Part shown: in pieces, positions 59,480 to 64,000 of the stretch
Numbering within the stretch: the stretch's first letter is position 1
Layout: every line of letters starts with the position of its first letter
NCBI RefSeq assembly: GCF_014656215.1
Contig: NZ_BNBZ01000001.1
Location: 1 to 64,000, forward strand
DNA length: 64,000 nt
Source: Streptomyces zaomyceticus
GTDB lineage: Bacteria; Actinomycetota; Actinomycetes; Streptomycetales; Streptomycetaceae
Direction of reading: 5' to 3'
Program-made: the position numbers and the translations under genes
Notes under the pieces: generated by a model
Databases searched by the model: none
What the model was told of the DNA's origin: nothing
The model's input: only the letters and a program-made list of their open reading frames with translations

Positions 59480-61105
59480 TCAGATGTGACCGCCGCCCAT
59501 GCCGCCCGCCTCCGCGTTCTCGCCGCGCTTGGTGAGCGTGGCGACCAGCGCCGCGACGACGGCGACGACACCGGCGACGGTGAAGGCCAGGCCCATGCCG
59601 TCGAGGAAGGTGTCGTGGATGACGCCGGTGATCCGCTCCAGGACATCGGGGGTCATCCCCGGCGCCTGGGCCAGCTCCGGCGGGGCCATGCCGAACTCGG
59701 CGGCCTGCTCCAGCCGCGGGTCGGCCGGGGTCGGGATGCCGGCGGCGACCCAGTTGGGCTCGAAGGAGTCGGCGACCTTGGAGGACATGACGGCACCGAG
59801 CACCGCCGTACCGAGCGCGCCGCCGACCTGCATCGCGGCCTGCTGCAGGCCGCCGGCCACGCCGGAGAGCTCGAGCGGCGCGTTGCCGACGATGACCTCG
59901 GTGGCACCGACCATGACCGGGGCGAGCCCGAGACCGAGCAGGGCGAACCAGAGGGACATCACGAAGGTGCCGGTCCCGGAGGAGAGCGTGATCATGCCGA
60001 ACATCGCGACGGCCGTGCAGACCATGCCGCCGACCAGCGGCACCCGCGGGCCGAACTTGGTGATCAGCGCACCCGCCAGCGGCGAGGAGACGATCATCAT
60101 CGCGGTCAGCGGCAGCAGGTGCAGACCGCTGTCGACCGGGCTGAGCCCCTTCACGCCCTGGAGGTAGAAGGTCACGAAGAACAGGCCGCCCATGAAGGCG
60201 AAGGCCATCAGGACCATCAGCACCACACCGGCCGAGAGCGGCACGGAGCGGAACATGGCCAGCGGGATGAGCGGCTCCTTGACCTTGGTCTCCCACACGG
60301 CGAAGACCACGAAGAGCAGCACCGCGCCGAGCAGACAGCCCCAGGTCCTGCCGCTCGACCAGCCCCAGGACTCGCCGGCCTTGATGAGGCTCCAGACGAG
60401 GGAGGCCATGGCGCCGGAGAGCAGCACGATGCCGAAGACGTCGAAGGAACGCGGCGCGTTCTCGGCGCGGTGGTCCTTGAGGATGATCAGGCCGAGGACG
60501 AGGGCGAGGACGCCCACCGGCACGTTGATGAAGAAGACGGACTGCCAGCTGACGTGCTCGACGAGCAGACCGCCGACGATCGGGCCGCCGGCGGTGGACG
60601 CGCCGATGACCATGCCCCAGATGCCGATGGCCATGTTCAGCTTCTCGGCGGGGAAGGTGGCGCGCAGCAGGCCGAGCGCGGCCGGCATCAGCAGAGCGCC
60701 GAAGAGGCCCTGGAGGACACGGAAGGCGATCACGGCCCCGATGGAGTCGGAGAGGCCGATCGCTCCGGAGGCGAGGGCGAAGCCGGCGATGCCGATGAGG
60801 AAGGTCTGCCGGTGGCCGAAGCGGTCACCGAGCTTGCCGGCGGTGATCAGGGCGACGGCGAGCGCGAGCAGATAGCCGTTGGTGATCCACTGGACCTGGG
60901 CGAGGGAGGCTCCGAGGTCGTCCTTGATGGCGGGGTTGGCGATGGCGACGATCGTGCCGTCGAGCGCGACCATCATCACGCCCGCGGCCACGGCGAACAG
61001 GGTCAGCCAGGGGTGGCCGCGCAGTCCCTTCGCCGGGACCGGGACGGGTTCCCGGACGCCCCCCTGACCCTGCGGGGCCTTTTCCACTGTGGTCTGACTA
61101 GTCAT
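59480..61105 (-). CDS. MFS drug:H+ antiporter (DHA2/QacA-type)
   Basis: 541 aa from ATG 61105. 14 TM helices with VMMVALDGTIVAIANPAI (motif D1), AGKLGDRFGHRQTFLIG (motif A), VIGASTAGGPIVGGLLVEHVSW (motif C). Cytoplasmic C-terminus Gly/His-rich (MGGGHI). Exports drugs or cell metabolites in exchange for protons. Divergent from a TetR gene, with a visible 19-bp palindrome between: classic TetR-controlled efflux pump. Confidence 0.92.
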   Translation of the reverse strand: MTSQTTVEKAPQGQGGVREPVPVPAKGLRGHPWLTLFAVAAGVMMVALDGTIVAIANPAIKDDLGASLAQVQWITNGYLLALAVALITAGKLGDRFGHRQTFLIGIAGFALASGAIGLSDSIGAVIAFRVLQGLFGALLMPAALGLLRATFPAEKLNMAIGIWGMVIGASTAGGPIVGGLLVEHVSWQSVFFINVPVGVLALVLGLIILKDHRAENAPRSFDVFGIVLLSGAMASLVWSLIKAGESWGWSSGRTWGCLLGAVLLFVVFAVWETKVKEPLIPLAMFRSVPLSAGVVLMVLMAFAFMGGLFFVTFYLQGVKGLSPVDSGLHLLPLTAMMIVSSPLAGALITKFGPRVPLVGGMVCTAVAMFGMITLSSGTGTFVMSLWFALLGLGLAPVMVGATEVIVGNAPLELSGVAGGLQQAAMQVGGALGTAVLGAVMSSKVADSFEPNWVAAGIPTPADPRLEQAAEFGMAPPELAQAPGMTPDVLERITGVIHDTFLDGMGLAFTVAGVVAVVAALVATLTKRGENAEAGGMGGGHI

Positions 61106-61117
61106 GCGAACGAGGAT

Positions 61118-61136
61118 ATTGACAGTCACTGACAAT
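61118..61136. promoter_or_regulatory. TetR-type operator of the efflux pump
   Basis: ATTGACAGT-C-ACTGACAAT, 8 of 9 bases paired, 12 bp from the MFS start codon and within the divergent control region. The right promoter of the TetR gene is 87 bp away. Confidence 0.7.
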
Positions 61137-61222
61137 TGACAAAGCCATTCACACGTCGGTAACTGTCACGTAGCTCACAGGTACGCTGAGCTGGACGAAA
61201 TGCCTGAAAAGAGGACTCCGAC

Positions 61223-61882
61223 GTGACCCTGCCCGGCCTGCGTGAGCGGAAGAAGCAACGCACGCGCGACACCTTGACCCGGGTGGCCCTCGAGTTCTTC
61301 ACGACCCAGGGGTACGAGCGGACGACCGTCGACGAGATCGTCGACGCCGTCGAGGTCTCGCAGCGCACCTTCTTCCGGTACTTCTCCTCCAAGGAGGAGG
61401 TGGCCTTCGCCGTCCAGCAGATGGTGGAGGAGCGTTTCCTCGAGGCCCTGCGGCAGCGGCCGCCGGGCGAAGGCCCCTTCGACGCGATGCGCAACGCCGT
61501 GCTCTGCGCCTGGGACACCATCGGGGACGCCATCGTCGAGGTGGTGCCGGTCGAGCTGTATCTGCGCAGTCTCCAGACGATCGAGTCGACACCCGCGCTG
61601 CTCGCCGTCCATCTGCGCCGCTCCACCGAGATGGAGGAGACGATCGCCGGGATCATCGCCGGCCGCGAGGGCCTCGACATGGACGTGGACCCACGCCCCA
61701 GGATCGCGGTGGCGGCGTTCAGCGGCGTGATGCGGGTGACGGGCCAGCTGTGGGGCCGGGGTACGGACCAGAGCCTGGAGGCCATCCGCTCCCTCACCGA
61801 GGAGTATCTCGACCACCTCGGCCCGGCCCTCGCCCCGAGCTGGCGGGCCCGCTCCGGCGAGAGCGGCCACGGAGCCCTGTAG
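61223..61882 (+). CDS. TetR-family regulator of the adjacent MFS pump
   Basis: 219 aa from GTG 61223 (GAGGACTCC). HTH in TRDTLTRVALEFFTTQGYERTTVDEIVDAVEVSQRTFFRYFSSKEEVAFA (in pieces); the typical F-F-R-Y-F. The ligand domain (65-200) is the AcrR-C-type. Divergent neighbour with operator means local repression of the MFS gene; ligand unknown. Confidence 0.9.
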   Translation: MTLPGLRERKKQRTRDTLTRVALEFFTTQGYERTTVDEIVDAVEVSQRTFFRYFSSKEEVAFAVQQMVEERFLEALRQRPPGEGPFDAMRNAVLCAWDTIGDAIVEVVPVELYLRSLQTIESTPALLAVHLRRSTEMEETIAGIIAGREGLDMDVDPRPRIAVAAFSGVMRVTGQLWGRGTDQSLEAIRSLTEEYLDHLGPALAPSWRARSGESGHGAL

Positions 61883-62165
61883 AACCGGCTCCCGCCGAAG
61901 CCCCGCACGCCATCGCCGGCGCTCACCAGAACCGTCGCCCCGCAGAACCGGTGCCCCAGAACCAGTGCCCTGTCGAACCGACGCCGTGTGGAACCGGCAA
62001 CCTGTGGAACCGGTCACGGCCGAAGCTCCGCCTCCGGCCCGTGAACCGGCCCCCCGAGGCCGCGGCCTCGGCCCGTGGAACCGGCTCTGCCAGGTCACGG
62101 CGCCGCTGCCCGCCGAACCGGCTCCGCCGGGTCGCGGCGCCGCCTCGCGAAACCTGATCCTCGAA
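61883..62165 (+). repeat. GAACCGG imperfect repeat array
   Basis: About ten GAACCGG/GAACCGT/GAACCAG units spaced 14-45 bp in the 314-bp gap between the TetR and hydrolase genes (61883-62196), with a common core (T)GGAACCGGC. No ORF with a protein-like pattern. Confidence 0.6.
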
Positions 62166-62196
62166 ACTTCACCCGCGCCCCGTAGGGTGGCGGCCC

Positions 62197-63414
62197 GTGA
62201 CCTCAGTCGACGCCGCCTCCCCCGCGCTGATCGTCGTGCGCACCCTGCTCGCGCTCGCCGTCGTCTTCGTGCTGCTCGCAACCACCGGGTGGACGTCGAT
62301 CCGGCACCGCGCCGAGCCCGGCGGCCCCTCCCGTGAGACCGCGCTCGCCGCCTGGGCGCGCGACCGGATCGACCACCGTCCGCTGCCGGGTCCGACCACG
62401 CCCGCCCAGGGCGTCGCCGCCTTCTTCGCCGGTCTCGGCCAGGCACGTGCCGCCGGTCTGGCCGAACGGCATCCGCTCGTCGTCGGCAATCTCAACGGCG
62501 CGCCGGTGGCCCTGCGCTACCGCGCCAACCGGATCACCCTCGGCCGTGCGCTCACGACCGAGCGGAACAGAATCCACGACTCCCGGCTCTCCGCCGAGGG
62601 CCGCCACGAGGCGCGGCGCCGGCTCGACCGCTTCGGCTCGCTGCTGCGGCCCGGCCGGCAGATCCTCGCTTTCGATCCCACCGGTACGGGGCGGGCCGCC
62701 GAGGTCCTCGGGGATCTGGAGCGGGCCGGACGGGTCTCGGTGATCGTGCCCGGGGTCGACACCAATCTCCTCACCTTCCAGAAGACCCACGGCCGGTACA
62801 GGGCACCCGTCGGCATGGCCGAGGCCCTCTACGCCGCCGAGCGGCGGGCCTCCCCCGGCACCAGGGTCGCCGTGATCGCCTGGGCCGACTACACCGCGCC
62901 CGTCGGGGTCGGCGTCGACGCCATGACCGGCCGGCTCGCCGAGGGCGGCGCCGAACGGCTCGTGGGACTGACCGAGGCGCTGCCCGGGGACGCGCGCGTG
63001 GCGCTGTTCTGCCACAGCTACGGCTCCGTGCTCTGCGGGGTCGCGGCGCCGCGGCTGCCCGCCCGGGTGACGGACCTGGCCGTGGCGGGAAGCCCCGGGA
63101 TGCGGGTGGAGCGGGCGAGCGACCTCGCCACGCCCGCGCGCGTGTGGGCGATGCGGGACGCCGACGACTGGATCGAGGACGTGCCGCACCTGGAGCTGGC
63201 CGGCGTCGGGCACGGGGCCGACCCGGTGGCCCCGGAGTTCGGCGCCCGACTGCTCTCGGCGCGGGGCGCGATCGGCCACAGCGGCTATTTCGAGCCTGGC
63301 ACGGAGAGCCTCGGCAACTTCGCCGCGATAGGCGTCGGCTCCTACGGGAACCTCGTCTGCGCACGTGCCGACAGCGCTTGCCACGACGGAATATCCGGCG
63401 CGGAAGGGCGCTGA
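62197..63414 (+). CDS. Exported alpha/beta hydrolase (DUF1023 family)
   Basis: 405 aa from GTG. N-terminal TM/signal (LIVVRTLLALAVVFVLLATTGW), helical section, then the alpha/beta hydrolase: VSVIVPGVDTNLLTF, VIAWADYTAP, LFCHSYGSVLCGVAAP (Ser nucleophile in HSYGS), DDWIEDVP (Asp) and GHSGYF (His). DUF1023 enzymes are secreted esterase-like with unknown substrates; other members are linked to autotransport in actinobacteria. Confidence 0.88.
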   Translation: MTSVDAASPALIVVRTLLALAVVFVLLATTGWTSIRHRAEPGGPSRETALAAWARDRIDHRPLPGPTTPAQGVAAFFAGLGQARAAGLAERHPLVVGNLNGAPVALRYRANRITLGRALTTERNRIHDSRLSAEGRHEARRRLDRFGSLLRPGRQILAFDPTGTGRAAEVLGDLERAGRVSVIVPGVDTNLLTFQKTHGRYRAPVGMAEALYAAERRASPGTRVAVIAWADYTAPVGVGVDAMTGRLAEGGAERLVGLTEALPGDARVALFCHSYGSVLCGVAAPRLPARVTDLAVAGSPGMRVERASDLATPARVWAMRDADDWIEDVPHLELAGVGHGADPVAPEFGARLLSARGAIGHSGYFEPGTESLGNFAAIGVGSYGNLVCARADSACHDGISGAEGR

Positions 63415-63488
63415 CGCGCGTAGATCACGTAATTTCGGGACCTTTCGGAGGGGCGACGCACGGGCACGCGCCGCTTACGATGAGGCGT

Positions 63489-64000
63489 ATGGGTGATGTG
63501 CTGGCCGGAATTCATGCCACCTGGGAGTTCGAGAGCGACGCCCTCGTCATCCGCTTCGATCGGGGGAACCGTGCGCCAAGACTCTTCAACGTGCTGCGCG
63601 AACGACGAGTACCGCACGAGGCGCTGGCGTCGGTGACGCTCACGCCCGGCAAGCGGGGCACCGTCGTGCTGCACGCCGTGCCCAGGCCGGGTGCCGATCC
63701 ACTGATGGAGGCGGCCGCGGGACAGCTGGCGGAGAACTGCGATCCGTACCGCCTGGTGCTCCCGGCGGACCGGGAGACGCTCGCCGAGTACTACCGGGAC
63801 GAACTGCGGACGGTCCTGGCCGCACGCACGGCGGGCTCGCCGTACGCGGAGGACCCGACGGACCCCGTGGGCTCCTCGGACGTGACGCCCGCCGACCGCT
63901 TCCTGGTGTCACCGCCGCTGGGTCCGCAGTCCTTCAAGGCGTACGACGGGAAGGCGAGCTTCGACGGGCAGTCGGAGGTCTCGTTCCGCTGGTCGTGGAC
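63489..64000 (+). CDS. DUF4429 protein, N-terminal part (runs off right edge)
   Basis: From ATG 63489 open for 170 codons: MGDVLAGIHATWEFESDALV, RFDRGNRAPRLFNVLRERRVPHEALASVTLTPG and FKAYDGKASFDGQSEVSFRW match a DUF4429 protein, where this domain is repeated. Cytoplasmic, often joined to SHOCT-type membrane parts. Function unknown. Truncated by the window. Confidence 0.8.
   Translation, partial: MGDVLAGIHATWEFESDALVIRFDRGNRAPRLFNVLRERRVPHEALASVTLTPGKRGTVVLHAVPRPGADPLMEAAAGQLAENCDPYRLVLPADRETLAEYYRDELRTVLAARTAGSPYAEDPTDPVGSSDVTPADRFLVSPPLGPQSFKAYDGKASFDGQSEVSFRWSW

Overview
The window is about 71-73% GC by eye, with strong codon bias, GTG/TTG starts, many overlapping GTGA/ATGA gene junctions, F420-type oxidoreductases, lipoproteins and large TetR/GntR content. 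Everything fits a Streptomyces chromosome. Gene content (Ter stress genes beside the homodimeric pyruvate dehydrogenase aceE, a cobalamin ECF operon) suggests a core-arm part of the chromosome rather than a mobile element. I see no insertion sequence, prophage or CRISPR array.

Layout. 1-3960: cell-wall amidase lipoprotein, membrane protein, F420 oxidoreductase, small lipoprotein. 4138-7467: a leftward three-gene cassette (GT4 glycosyltransferase, SAM methyltransferase, alpha/alpha-barrel protein). 7522-22421: genes that look like one regulon. It has a KstR-like TetR regulator, a 3Fe-4S ferredoxin plus aldehyde dehydrogenase, a metallo-hydrolase, a FadA5-like thiolase and a CYP125-like P450. 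Four related operator sequences stand in the three divergent control regions. Inserted in this stretch is a cobalamin-riboswitch operon (12785-18917) with two secreted or anchored proteins, CbiQ, a double ATPase and an S component, followed by a lytic-transglycosylase-like secreted protein.

22589-31000: DUF2330 protein and O-methyltransferase, a lipoprotein, a serpin, small enzymes, and an MFS exporter fused to a MarR-like domain. 31065-41417: peptidoglycan-binding membrane protein, HAD phosphatase, FetB-like permease, secreted HNH nuclease, DoxX, DedA, GntR regulator, metallo-hydrolase, lamin-tail protein and two toxin-immunity-type genes (Imm32, SMI1/KNR4) beside tRNA-Val(TAC). 41974-44666: DUF4097 lipoprotein, coiled-coil membrane protein, FmdB zinc ribbon.

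44704-53736 is a tellurium-resistance-type (Ter) stress island. A leftward operon encodes a CitE-like lyase, a very unusual double phosphoribosyltransferase and a HAD phosphatase (predicted small-molecule biosynthesis). Next to it are three TerD proteins, a TerA/TerD relative and a DUF475/TerC-like membrane protein. AhpE-type peroxiredoxin and DUF3052 genes follow, then aceE on the other strand. 58195-64000 holds a K+ channel, an I36-type protease inhibitor, a divergent MFS/TetR pair with a visible operator, a secreted alpha/beta hydrolase and the start of a DUF4429 gene.

The signals I rate highest are the four-site KstR-like regulon, the in-frame PRTase-PRTase fusion with a strong internal ribosome binding site, the cobalamin operon led by transcobalamin-like proteins, and the Cys-rich hexapeptide repeat just before CbiQ. 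All functional calls rest on reading motifs by eye; no database search was run.
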